From Mycobacterium sp. 1245111.1 (GTDB taxonomy: Bacteria; Actinomycetota; Actinomycetes; Mycobacteriales; Mycobacteriaceae), in contig NZ_LZLV01000112.1 in NCBI RefSeq assembly GCF_001673405.1, forward strand, positions 310,001-374,000: a stretch of DNA of 64,000 nucleotides. The letters run 5' to 3'. This document shows, piece by piece, positions 8,618-16,987 of the stretch; within the stretch, counting starts at the first letter, position 1, and each line of letters begins with the position of its first letter. A program made the translations under genes and the position numbers. The notes below the pieces were generated by a model. It was given only the letters and a program-made list of their open reading frames with translations. It had not been told where the DNA came from and made no database searches.

Positions 8618-9399
8618 CTGCGAAGTCGCCGCTTCTTCTGCTGCACGGTGTGACGATGTCAGCCGCCGCCTGGGCCGACGTCGTCTCGCTGCTGAGCGAC
8701 CACTACGACGTCATCGCGCCCACCGCGGCCGGGCACCACGGCGGACCACCGCTGACCGGCAGGGCCAGCGTCGGCGCCTTGACCGACCAGATCGAAGGCC
8801 TGCTGGACGCGCGAGGACTCGACCGAGTGCACATCGCAGGCAACTCGCTGGGCGGTTGGATGGCGATCGAGTTGGCCCGTCGCGATCGCGCCCTGACCGT
8901 GTGCGCCTTCTCACCGGCCGGGTTCTGGACCCGGGGCGGCAGCGACGAAACCGGCGCTACCAGTCGAATTCGTCGGATGGCGGCTCTCGCCCGGGTCACT
9001 CGGCCGGTGGCCCCGGTAGCCCTGCGGGCCGGGTTCGTGCGCCGACTGGCGATGCGCGACATCGCCGAGCACGGTGAACGTCTAACCGCCGCACAGGCCG
9101 TCACCGCTGCCCGCGACACGGTAAACTGCAGTGCCACAAGCGATTTGCTTGCCACCACGGAAAGTGTCGAACCGCTCCACCCCCTGCCGTGCCCGATCAC
9201 CCTGGCGTGGTCGGCGAACGACCGAATCTTTCCCCCCGCCATCAACGGCGCGATCGCGCAGGACAGGTTGCCGCAGGCCGAATTCGTGTTGTTGCCCGGG
9301 GTCGGCCATGTCCCGATGATCGACGATCCGGCCCTTTGCGAACGCCTGATCCGCACCAGCACGCAGCGGGCCGGCCCGCAACATTCGTCACCGGGGTAG
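8614..9399 (+). CDS. Alpha/beta hydrolase
   Basis: This 261-residue protein has an alpha/beta hydrolase core: the oxyanion segment LLLHGVTMSAAAW, the nucleophile elbow GNSLGGW, an aspartate in SANDRIFPP and a histidine in GVGHVPM, in the right order. No signal peptide is seen, so it is cytoplasmic. The GTG at 8614 overlaps the stop of the MarR gene. Co-transcription with the regulator suggests it may act on an ester or related derivative of the phenolic substrate, for example releasing hydroxycinnamate, but that is inference. Confidence 0.82.
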   Translation: MTAKSPLLLLHGVTMSAAAWADVVSLLSDHYDVIAPTAAGHHGGPPLTGRASVGALTDQIEGLLDARGLDRVHIAGNSLGGWMAIELARRDRALTVCAFSPAGFWTRGGSDETGATSRIRRMAALARVTRPVAPVALRAGFVRRLAMRDIAEHGERLTAAQAVTAARDTVNCSATSDLLATTESVEPLHPLPCPITLAWSANDRIFPPAINGAIAQDRLPQAEFVLLPGVGHVPMIDDPALCERLIRTSTQRAGPQHSSPG

Positions 9400-9435
9400 C
9401 GATGAATTCCGGCCGCGCGCCGTATCGAACTCACT

Positions 9436-10191
9436 ATGACCAACATGGAGATCGAGTCACTGGCCGGCACGCCGGCGATCGTGACCGGAGTGAGTCGCGG
9501 ATTCGGCCGTGCGATTGCCACGGCGCTGGCTGGCGCGGGCGCGCGGGTCGTCGGCGTTGCCCGCGGCAGCAGACAATTGGACGAGCTGCACGACGAACTC
9601 GGCGAGACATTCACCGCGGTCGCGGCCGACGCCGCCGACCCCGAGGTGGCCGAACGGCTGATCGACGAGCACCAGCCGCGCACACTGGTGTTGTGCGCTG
9701 GGGCCAGCCCGACGATGAGTCCGTTACAGGACCAGACGTGGGAGAGCTTCAGTCAGAACTGGAACGTGGACGTCGCGCAGGCATTTCACTGGAGCCGGCT
9801 GGCGTTGCGTGGTGCGCTGGCGCCGGGCAGTTCGGTGATCGCCATGTCGAGCGGCGCGGCCGTCAACGGCTCGCCGTTGAGCGGCGGCTACGCGGGGGCC
9901 AAGGCTGCCGTCAAGTTCGTCGCCGACTACGCCGCAATCGAATCCGAGCGGGCTGGGCTGGGCATTCGATTCGTGTCGGTGTTGCCGCGGCTGACACCAG
10001 CCACCGACTTGGGCGCCAAAGCTGTTGCGGCGTATGCCGATCGGCAGGGTGTCGACGTCGCGACGTTCGTCAATGCCGGCGGACCCGCGCTCACAGTGGA
10101 ACAGGTCGGCCGATCGGTACTGGACCTCGCCGCCGGCCGCCAGCACGGCTCGTTTCTGCTCACCGCCGCGGGCCTGGCCGCAACCAACTAA
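9436..10191 (+). CDS. Short-chain dehydrogenase/reductase, divergent
   Basis: This 251-residue SDR has the glycine-rich motif TGVSRGFG, the LCAGAS segment in place of NNAG, a serine at MSSGAA and the catalytic pair in YAGAK. It lies 36 bases after the hydrolase and continues the same strand, so it may belong to the MarR-led transcript. An ATG nine bases inside the chosen one is also possible. The substrate is unknown. Confidence 0.8.
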   Translation: MTNMEIESLAGTPAIVTGVSRGFGRAIATALAGAGARVVGVARGSRQLDELHDELGETFTAVAADAADPEVAERLIDEHQPRTLVLCAGASPTMSPLQDQTWESFSQNWNVDVAQAFHWSRLALRGALAPGSSVIAMSSGAAVNGSPLSGGYAGAKAAVKFVADYAAIESERAGLGIRFVSVLPRLTPATDLGAKAVAAYADRQGVDVATFVNAGGPALTVEQVGRSVLDLAAGRQHGSFLLTAAGLAATN

Positions 10192-10208
10192 AAGCGAAAG
10201 GCGCACAG

Positions 10209-10943
10209 ATGAACACACCACCGATCGTGTCGGCGCAGGACTGGACGGCCGCGCATCAGCAGCTTCGCACCAAGGAAAAAGAAGTGATGCGCGCACACGA
10301 TGCGTTGGCCGCGCGGCGACGACGGATGCCCTGGCTGCTCGTCGAGAAGGACTACGAGTTCGACGGCCCTGACGGCAAAGTCGACCTGCTGGGCCTGTTT
10401 CAGGGCCGGCGGCAACTGCTCGTCTATCGCGCCTTCGTCGGGCCCGACATCGAGGGCTGGCCCGATCACGGCTGCCGCGGTTGCTCGATGATCGCCGACC
10501 ACATCGGCAACCTGGCCCACCTCAACGCGCGCGACACCACGCTGGTGTTCGCCTCGCGCGCCCCGCAGCCCGGAATCGAGCGATTGAAGGAACGGATGGG
10601 CTGGCGGATGCCGTGGTATTCGATCACCGACAGCTTCGACGAGGACTTCGGCGTTGACGAGTGGCACGGGACCAATGTCTTCATCCACGACGGCGACCGG
10701 GTCTACCGCACCTACTTCATCAGCGGACGCGGCGACGAGGTGCTCGGCAATACCTGGAGCCTCTTGGACCTGACACCGCTCGGCCGTCAGGAGACCTGGG
10801 AAGACTCGCCGGAGGGCTACCCGCAGAGCCCTCCCTACGAGTGGTGGGACTGGCACGACAGCTACGGCGAGCACACCCCGTCGCGATGGTTCGGCGACCC
10901 CGACCCGAACGATCCCCACGACCCGCGACCCGCACGCGGCTGA
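10209..10943 (+). CDS. DUF899 family protein (thioredoxin-like)
   Basis: This 244-residue protein reads as a DUF899 member: a basic N-terminal helix with KEKEVMRAHD and MPW, then FDGPDGKVDLLGLF, a CRGCSM motif with two cysteines, FASRAP, and a tail rich in tryptophan and proline (YEWWDWHDSYG). The family has a thioredoxin-like fold, but its biochemical role is not established. The ATG at 10209 follows GAAAGG. It is 17 bases after the SDR stop and very likely cotranscribed with it. Confidence 0.85.
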   Translation: MNTPPIVSAQDWTAAHQQLRTKEKEVMRAHDALAARRRRMPWLLVEKDYEFDGPDGKVDLLGLFQGRRQLLVYRAFVGPDIEGWPDHGCRGCSMIADHIGNLAHLNARDTTLVFASRAPQPGIERLKERMGWRMPWYSITDSFDEDFGVDEWHGTNVFIHDGDRVYRTYFISGRGDEVLGNTWSLLDLTPLGRQETWEDSPEGYPQSPPYEWWDWHDSYGEHTPSRWFGDPDPNDPHDPRPARG

Positions 10944-11011
10944 CATCGTCGAACGCCGCTCGGCTGCGCGCAGTAGGTTCTTCCCGAAAGGGAAACCGGA
11001 AGGGGGACCGC

Positions 11012-11671
11012 ATGCCGGGGGCGACCACCGACATCTGGGAGACGATGTCGACCGCGCGCACGATCCGTCGATTCACCGACCAGCCCGTGGATGACGCCAC
11101 GCTGGAGCGCTGTCTGCAAGCCGCGATGTGGGCACCCTCGGGCGCCAACGCACAGGCCTGGCGCTTCGTCGTGTTGCGCTCGCCCGAGCAACGGGCGGTG
11201 GTGGCCAAGGCTGCCGCGCAGGCGCTGCAGATCATCGAACCCGTTTACGGCATGACTCGGCCCGCGCCCGACGACGACAGCCGTCGCGCCCGGTCCAATC
11301 GGGCGACCTACGAGCTACACGACCGGGCCGGTGAATTCACCTCAGTCCTGTTCGCCCAGAAGTACTTTCCGACGGCGTCGGAGCTGCTGCTCGGCGGGTC
11401 GATCTTTCCGGCGATGCAAAACTTCTTGCTGGCCGCCCGGGCGCAGGGTCTTGGTGCGTGCCTGACCAGCTGGGGCGCCTACGGCGGTGAACAACTGCTG
11501 CGCGATGCCGTCGGCGTGCCCAACGACTGGATGCTGGCCGGGCACATCGTGATTGGCTGGCCCAAAGGTCGGCATGGGCCGGTGCGACGCCGACCGCTCA
11601 GCGAGGTGGTGAACTTCGATCACTGGGACGATCGCACGGCCGAGCGGACCGTGAACCGGACGGGGCGGTGA
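11012..11671 (+). CDS. Nitroreductase family protein (FMN-dependent)
   Basis: This 219-residue protein has nitroreductase-fold features: the N-terminal RTIRRFTDQPV, APSGANAQAWRFVV that contacts FMN phosphate, the dimer helix FPAMQNFLLAARAQGLGACLTSW, and GWPKGRHGPVRRRPLSEVV near the end. Such enzymes reduce nitro groups, quinones or flavins, or act in other two-electron reductions. The ATG at 11012 follows a GAAGGGGGA ribosome site. It may have its own promoter or belong to the run starting with the MarR gene. Confidence 0.85.
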   Translation: MPGATTDIWETMSTARTIRRFTDQPVDDATLERCLQAAMWAPSGANAQAWRFVVLRSPEQRAVVAKAAAQALQIIEPVYGMTRPAPDDDSRRARSNRATYELHDRAGEFTSVLFAQKYFPTASELLLGGSIFPAMQNFLLAARAQGLGACLTSWGAYGGEQLLRDAVGVPNDWMLAGHIVIGWPKGRHGPVRRRPLSEVVNFDHWDDRTAERTVNRTGR

Positions 11672-11720
11672 CTCGTTATCTCGACGGAGTCACTGCACGT
11701 CAATCGAACGGAGCATTGCT

Positions 11721-12176
11721 TTGCCTACGACAACACGCCTTTCAGCGCTGGGGGAGGGAATCGGCAGGTACGGGCTGGCGCTGGTGCTGGCGTGGATCGG
11801 ATTCGGCAAGTACATCAAGATGGAAAGCCGGACGTTGATCGAACACAGCCCGCTGATGAGCTGGGTCTACGACGTGTTCAGCGTCAATACCGTGGCACGC
11901 GGCCTCGGGACGATGGAGATCGTGGCCGCGATTCTCATTGTCGCGCGGCCATTTTCGGCCCGATTATCCGCGGTCGGCAGCGCGTTGGCGATCGTGCTGT
12001 TCTGTGGGACGTTGAGCTTCTTGTTCACCACGCCCGGTGTGGTCAGCCGGTTCGTCGGACCGATCCCGGTGCTGTCGGCCCTGCCGGGCCAGTTTCTGCT
12101 GAAAGACGTTGTGCTGCTTGGCGTCGCGGTGTGGACGCTCGGCGAGGCACTCCGGGCGTCGGAACTAGCGCGCTGA
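11721..12176 (+). CDS. YkgB/RclC-like (DUF417) membrane protein
   Basis: This 151-residue integral membrane protein has about four hydrophobic helices. Its motifs are shared with E. coli YkgB (RclC): WIGFGKY near the first helix, HSPLMSW, GTMEIVAAILI, TLSFLFTTPG and QFLLKDVVLLG. RclC belongs to a reactive chlorine response; the role here is unknown. The start is TTG at 11721, seven bases after GGAG. The last 12 bases overlap the end of the convergent TetR gene. Confidence 0.75.
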   Translation: MPTTTRLSALGEGIGRYGLALVLAWIGFGKYIKMESRTLIEHSPLMSWVYDVFSVNTVARGLGTMEIVAAILIVARPFSARLSAVGSALAIVLFCGTLSFLFTTPGVVSRFVGPIPVLSALPGQFLLKDVVLLGVAVWTLGEALRASELAR

Positions 12177-12833
12177 CATCAGCGTTCGAGGCCGCGCGCC
12201 GATCAGAGCGCGCATCGAGTCGACTACGCGCTCGTAGTCCCCGGCGTCCTCGATCATCATCGCGGCGCTGGCCAGCCCACCGCACACGCTGACCAGGGCG
12301 CGGGACAGATCGCGGCGCGCGCGGGGATCCGGCGCGAGGTCGTGCGGAGCGAGGTCGGCGATCTCGTCGAAGAAGGCGCCCAGCCGCTGCAGGGTCGGCT
12401 GCAACTTTCCGGAGAGTTCCTCGAAGCGGCGCGCTTCGGCGGGGACGATCAGCACCATCGCGGTCGTGTGGCGGTCAAGTTTGTTCAGGCTGGCGACCGC
12501 ATCGAGCACGGTGTCGATCGCGGCATCGAATGACGAAACACCGGAAATCGCCGATTGAAGATGGCGCAGTCCACGGTCGTAGGCGTCCTCGGCGACGGCG
12601 ATGAAAAGTTCGGCCTTACTGCCGAAACGCTGATAGATGACCGGAACTGTCACCTCGGCCGCGGCGGCTATCTCACCGACCGTCACGCCTGCATAACCCC
12701 GGGTAGCGAACAAGGCGAGCGCGCTGCCGAGCAACGCCGCCCGCGTGTCGACGCCCTCACCCGCGCGGGGGCGACCGGGACTTCGCCCAGCAGGTTCACG
12801 CCGCCGCGGCGATAAGCTGCGCCGCATCGGCAT
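12165..12833 (-). CDS. TetR family transcriptional regulator
   Basis: This 222-residue protein has an N-terminal TetR DNA-binding domain (ALFATRGYAGVTVGEIAAAAEVTVPVIYQRFGSK, about residues 40-75). It is followed by a helical ligand domain without known motifs. The ATG at 12833 stands just after GGAGGG. It is divergent from the mce operon with about 220 bases between them. Because mce operons in M. tuberculosis have adjacent regulators, it is a good candidate for control of this operon and of itself. Confidence 0.85.
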   Translation of the reverse strand: MPMRRSLSPRRREPAGRSPGRPRAGEGVDTRAALLGSALALFATRGYAGVTVGEIAAAAEVTVPVIYQRFGSKAELFIAVAEDAYDRGLRHLQSAISGVSSFDAAIDTVLDAVASLNKLDRHTTAMVLIVPAEARRFEELSGKLQPTLQRLGAFFDEIADLAPHDLAPDPRARRDLSRALVSVCGGLASAAMMIEDAGDYERVVDSMRALIGARPRTLMSAR

Positions 12834-12878
12834 CACACCCTCCTCAGATCCTGTCGATCCAACGTTGCGTCCGTGATC

Positions 12879-12899
12879 GCGCTGATAATATGATAGCGC
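12879..12899. promoter_or_regulatory. Candidate TetR operator upstream of the mce operon
   Basis: GCGCT and AGCGC flank an AT-rich 11-base centre, and TGATCGCGC and TGATAGCGC recur as a near-direct repeat 17 bases apart. The element lies 46 bases before the TetR ATG and 155 bases before mceA, in the only AT-rich patch of the region (with TTTAGTTTACT just after it). It is the likely control region for both directions; the exact site is a guess. Confidence 0.35.
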
Positions 12900-13053
12900 C
12901 AATTTAGTTTACTCCGGTAGCCCAACGAGGGGGAGGCGTGCGCAAGCATCGGCCGACAGACGGCGTCACGCCGATCTGGGCGATGGCTTGCCTGTTCGCC
13001 GGCGCAACGCTCGACGGCCTCCACCCCAGCCTCGCGGTCGCGGGGGACTCGCC

Positions 13054-14361
13054 ATGACGACGCCGGCGAAGGCCAACGACCCGCGTACCCCCCCGTACAA
13101 AACGGTTGCCGTCGTGATGTTCGTCCTCGCGGTGGTGATAACCGCGCTGGTGTATGGGCAGTTTCGGGGCGACTTCACGCCGAAGACGCACCTGACCATG
13201 CTGTCTGCCCGGGCCGGCCTGGTGATGGACCCCGGCTCGAAGGTCACCTACAACGGAGTCGAGATCGGCCGGGTGGCAAGCGTTTCCGAGGTCCGGCGCG
13301 ACAACAAACCGGCGGCCAAGCTCATCCTCGACGTGTACCCCCGGTATATCAAGCTGATTCCGGTCAACGTGAACGCCAATATCAAGGCGACCACGGTATT
13401 CGGTCAAAAGTATGTGTCGCTGACATCGCCGAAAAAGCCTACACCGCAACGGATCACGCCACACGATGTGATCGATGCCAGGTCGGTGACGACGGAAGTC
13501 AACACGTTGTTCCAGACGATCACGTCGATCGCCGAGAAGATCGACCCCGTCAAGCTGAACCTGACGCTGAGCGCGGCCGCTCAGGCGTTGAACGGGCTCG
13601 GCGACAAGTTCGGGCAGGCGCTGGTCAACGCCAACGCCGTTCTCGACGACGTGAATCCGCAGATGCCGCAGATCCGCCATGACGTCCAGCAGTTGGCGGC
13701 CCTCGGCGACATTTACGCCGATGCGGCGCCAAACCTGTTGGATTTCCTCAACAATGCGGTGACCACGGCGCGCACGCTACACCGCCAGCAGGACGATCTG
13801 GATCAGGCATTGCTCGCCGCGGCCGGGCTCGGTAACACGGGCGCCGACGTTGTTCGTCGCGGTGGGCCGTATTTCCAGCGGGGGCTTGCCGACCTGTCGC
13901 CCACCCTCAAGCTCCTCGACACCTACAGCCCCGAAATCAATTGCACGATACGCAATTACCACGACGTCGAACCACAGGTCTACGCTGCCGTGGGTGGCGG
14001 CAATGGCTATGCGCTACGGGCCCGCTCTGAAGTCCTTTCCGGTGCAGGACTTTTGCTCACTCCCGCGGGGCTGGCCGGCACAGCGCTATCTCTCGGCCAG
14101 TTGGGTCTGGCTGGATTAGTCGCCGGGGCGCCGAATCCCTATGTGTATCCGGACAATCTGCCGCGAGTGAATGCCCGTGGCGGGCCGGGTGGTGCGCCGG
14201 GCTGCTGGCAGCCCATTACGCGGCAGCTGTGGCCGGCCCCCGCGACAGTGATGGACATCGGCGCCGAAATCGCACCGTACAACCACGTCGAGACCGGCTC
14301 GCCGTACGCAACCGAGTACGTGTGGGGACGCCAAGTAGGGGACAACACGATCAACCCATGA
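13054..14361 (+). CDS. mceA: Mce family protein MceA (Mce1A-like)
   Basis: This is the first gene of a six-gene mce operon. The 435-residue protein has one N-terminal membrane helix, the MlaD/Mce domain (about residues 40-120, with SKVTYNGVEIGRV and IKATTVFGQKYVSL) and the long helical Mce region. Its C-terminus, from RVNARGGPGGAPGCWQP through EYVWGRQVGDNTINP, is nearly that of Mce1A, so this is an Mce1/Mce2-type operon. Mce proteins form a periplasmic tube that passes lipids to a YrbE permease. No yrbE genes lie upstream in this window. The ATG at 13054 follows GGGGGA. Confidence 0.92.
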   Translation: MTTPAKANDPRTPPYKTVAVVMFVLAVVITALVYGQFRGDFTPKTHLTMLSARAGLVMDPGSKVTYNGVEIGRVASVSEVRRDNKPAAKLILDVYPRYIKLIPVNVNANIKATTVFGQKYVSLTSPKKPTPQRITPHDVIDARSVTTEVNTLFQTITSIAEKIDPVKLNLTLSAAAQALNGLGDKFGQALVNANAVLDDVNPQMPQIRHDVQQLAALGDIYADAAPNLLDFLNNAVTTARTLHRQQDDLDQALLAAAGLGNTGADVVRRGGPYFQRGLADLSPTLKLLDTYSPEINCTIRNYHDVEPQVYAAVGGGNGYALRARSEVLSGAGLLLTPAGLAGTALSLGQLGLAGLVAGAPNPYVYPDNLPRVNARGGPGGAPGCWQPITRQLWPAPATVMDIGAEIAPYNHVETGSPYATEYVWGRQVGDNTINP

Positions 14362-15398
14362 AAATCTCTGGAACCCTCGTCAAGCTCGGCTCCGTCAGCG
14401 CGGTGCTGATGTTCTTCACCGTGTTGATCGTCGTGGTGTTCGGTCAGATCCGTTTCGACCGGACCTACACCTACTCCGCAGATTTCAGTGATGCCAGTGG
14501 GTTGCAGAACGGTCAGTTCGTCCGCGCCTCGGGGGTAGAGGTCGGCAAAGTCAAGAACTTGAAGCTCGTCGACAGCGGCAAGCGGATACGGGTGGACTTC
14601 ACCGTCGACCGCGCGCTACCGCTGTACCAGTCGACGACTGCGCAGATCCGCTACCTCAACCTGGTAGGCGACCGCTACCTCGAACTCAAGCGCGGGGAGG
14701 GTGAAGGTGTCGACCGGGTCCTGCCGCCGGGTGGGTTCATCCCGCTGTCGCACACCTCGCCGGCCCTGGATCTCGACGCGCTGATCGGCGGCTTCAAACC
14801 TCTCTTCAAGGCTCTCGATCCGCAGAAGATCAACACGATCGCCTCGGCCATCGTCACGGTCTTCCAGGGTCAGGGCGGCACTATCAACGACATCCTCGAT
14901 CAGACCGCGCAACTCACCTCGCACCTGGCCGAGCGCGACCAGGCCATCGGTGAGGTGATCAAAAATCTCAACGTCGTGCTGGACACCACGGTGCACCATC
15001 GCATGGAGTTCGACCAGACCATCGACAACTTCGAGAAGCTCATCACCGGGCTCTCGAACCATGCTGATTCGTTGGCGGCCAACACCGCCCACATCAGTGA
15101 GGGCGCGGGAGTGGTAGCCGATCTGTTGTCGGACAACCGCGCGCTGCTGCACAAATCGCTGAACTACCTGGAGGCCGTGCAGCAGCCGATCGTCGACCAG
15201 CGCGACCAGTACAACGACCTGATCCAGCGGTTCCCGCCCGCGTTGAACCAGCTTGGCCGTGCCATCGGGGTGTACGGCGACTGGGTCAACTTCTACGTCT
15301 GCGACATCACGCTGATGGAAAACGGGTTCCAGCCCGGCGGCCCCGTCCGCACCGTCAAGATCTGGGGCCAGCCGACCGGGAGGTGCACGCCGCAATGA
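14358..15398 (+). CDS. mceB: Mce family protein MceB
   Basis: This 346-residue Mce protein has an N-terminal membrane anchor (about residues 10-30) and the MCE domain with GQFVRASGVEVGKV and STTAQIRYLNLVGDRYLEL. A long helical domain follows, ending in YGDWVNFYVCDITL, GGPVRTVK and PTGRCTPQ, as in Mce1B. Its ATG overlaps the mceA stop (ATGA), which indicates coupled translation. It is predicted to be one of six different subunits of the lipid-transport assembly in the cell envelope. Confidence 0.93.
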   Translation: MKISGTLVKLGSVSAVLMFFTVLIVVVFGQIRFDRTYTYSADFSDASGLQNGQFVRASGVEVGKVKNLKLVDSGKRIRVDFTVDRALPLYQSTTAQIRYLNLVGDRYLELKRGEGEGVDRVLPPGGFIPLSHTSPALDLDALIGGFKPLFKALDPQKINTIASAIVTVFQGQGGTINDILDQTAQLTSHLAERDQAIGEVIKNLNVVLDTTVHHRMEFDQTIDNFEKLITGLSNHADSLAANTAHISEGAGVVADLLSDNRALLHKSLNYLEAVQQPIVDQRDQYNDLIQRFPPALNQLGRAIGVYGDWVNFYVCDITLMENGFQPGGPVRTVKIWGQPTGRCTPQ

Positions 15399-16987
15399 CA
15401 ACCTGGGGTGCCCTCAAAAATCAGCTGTTAGACCCGCCGAACCGGTCGCTGCTCGGAGTCATGGGTTTGGTCGTGGTGCTGCTCGGCGTCGCAGTGGGCC
15501 AAACCTTCACCAGCGTTCCGATGTTGTTCGCCAGCCCCAGCTACTACGGGCAGTTCAGCAACACCGGCGGCCTCAAAAAGGGTGACAAGGTGCGCATCAC
15601 GGGCATGAACGTCGGCAGCGTCGAGGAGGTCAAGATCGCCGGCGACCGCATCGTGATGAAGTTCTCGATCGGTGCCAACACCATTGGGACGGAGAGTCGG
15701 CTCGCTGTCCGCACCGACACCATCCTGGGCAAGAAGGTGCTCCAAATCGAACCGCGGGGAACGCAGACGCTGCGTCCCAACGGTGTGCTGCCGCTGACCC
15801 AGAGCACGACTCCCTATCAGATCTACGACGCGTTCACCGACGCCACCAAGGCTGCCGCCGGCTGGAACATCGACACCGTCAAACAGTCGCTGAATGTGTT
15901 GTCGCAGACCATTAATCAGACCTACCCGCATCTGAGCGCCGCGCTCGACGGCGTCGCCAAGTTCTCCGACACCATCGGCAAGCGCGATGACGACGTCAAG
16001 CACCTGCTGGCACAGGCGAACAAAGTGGCCCGCGTGCTGAGTGATCGCGGCCCGCAGGTCGACCGCCTGCTGGTGAACTCGAATAACCTGCTGGGCGCGC
16101 TCAACGAGCGCAGCCGGGCGATCAGCTCACTTCTGGACAACGTGTCCGCTTTCTCGGCCCAGGTACAGAACCTCGTCAACGACAACCCGAACCTGAATCA
16201 CGTACTCGAACAATTGCGTGTTGTCAGCGACCTACTGGTGGCTCGCAAGGACGATTTGGCTCAATCTCTCTCGATCGCAGCCAAATTCACGGCCGGACTC
16301 AACGAGGCCATCGCATCGGGGCCGTATTTCAAGGTGTCGCTGGCAAACCTGCTGCCGTATTGGATCTTGCAGCCGTGGGTGGACGCCGCGTTCAAGAAGC
16401 GCGGTATCGATCCCGAGGACTTCTGGCGCAGTGCCGGTTTGCCGGCCTTCCGGTTCCCCGACCCGAACGGCACGCGATTCCCCAACGGGGCACCGCCCAC
16501 GGCGCCGCCGGTGCTGGAAGGCACCCCGGATCACCCGGGGCCGGCGGTGCCACCCGGCACGCCGTGCTCGTACACGCCGTCGCCGGACTTGTTACCGCGT
16601 CCCGGAAACCCGTTGCCCTGCGTGGGAACGGATCTGGCGCCGTTCGGCGGCAGTTTCCCCGCTCCGATCGACGTCGCGACCTCGCCACCCAACCCGAACG
16701 GCCTCCCCCCGACACCGGGGATCCCGATCGCCGGCCGGCCGGGCCAGGTGCAACCCGACGTGCCCGGCACGCCGGTGCCGCTGCCGCCGAACGCGGCCCC
16801 CGGCGCGCGCACGGAGCCATTGGGACCGCTGCCGGGACCCGCTCCGGCCAACCCCGCGGCGGCGCCACCCCCGCCGCCGATGGCCGTGCCCCCGGCGCCT
16901 CCGGGACCCGGCGCCGACCTGCCGGCGCCGTTCATCAACCCCAGTGGAACGGGCGGCAGCGGTGCGCAGGGAGGTAGCCAGAATTGA
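15395..16987 (+). CDS. mceC: Mce family protein MceC with proline-rich tail
   Basis: This 530-residue Mce protein has one membrane helix near residues 18-40 and an MCE domain (GDKVRITGMNVGSVEEV, RTDTILGKKVLQI). A helical domain ends in the conserved PYWILQPWVDAAFKKRGIDPEDFW segment of MceC proteins. The last 160 or so residues are proline- and glycine-rich and low in complexity, typical of MceC and MceD. The ATG at 15395 overlaps the mceB stop and is preferred over an in-frame GTG 12 bases earlier. Confidence 0.92.
   Translation: MTTWGALKNQLLDPPNRSLLGVMGLVVVLLGVAVGQTFTSVPMLFASPSYYGQFSNTGGLKKGDKVRITGMNVGSVEEVKIAGDRIVMKFSIGANTIGTESRLAVRTDTILGKKVLQIEPRGTQTLRPNGVLPLTQSTTPYQIYDAFTDATKAAAGWNIDTVKQSLNVLSQTINQTYPHLSAALDGVAKFSDTIGKRDDDVKHLLAQANKVARVLSDRGPQVDRLLVNSNNLLGALNERSRAISSLLDNVSAFSAQVQNLVNDNPNLNHVLEQLRVVSDLLVARKDDLAQSLSIAAKFTAGLNEAIASGPYFKVSLANLLPYWILQPWVDAAFKKRGIDPEDFWRSAGLPAFRFPDPNGTRFPNGAPPTAPPVLEGTPDHPGPAVPPGTPCSYTPSPDLLPRPGNPLPCVGTDLAPFGGSFPAPIDVATSPPNPNGLPPTPGIPIAGRPGQVQPDVPGTPVPLPPNAAPGARTEPLGPLPGPAPANPAAAPPPPPMAVPPAPPGPGADLPAPFINPSGTGGSGAQGGSQN

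Noticed and set aside
10981..10994. TTCCC-GAAA-GGGAA hairpin before the nitroreductase gene
   Set aside because: A five-pair stem with a tetraloop is too small to claim as a regulator without more evidence.
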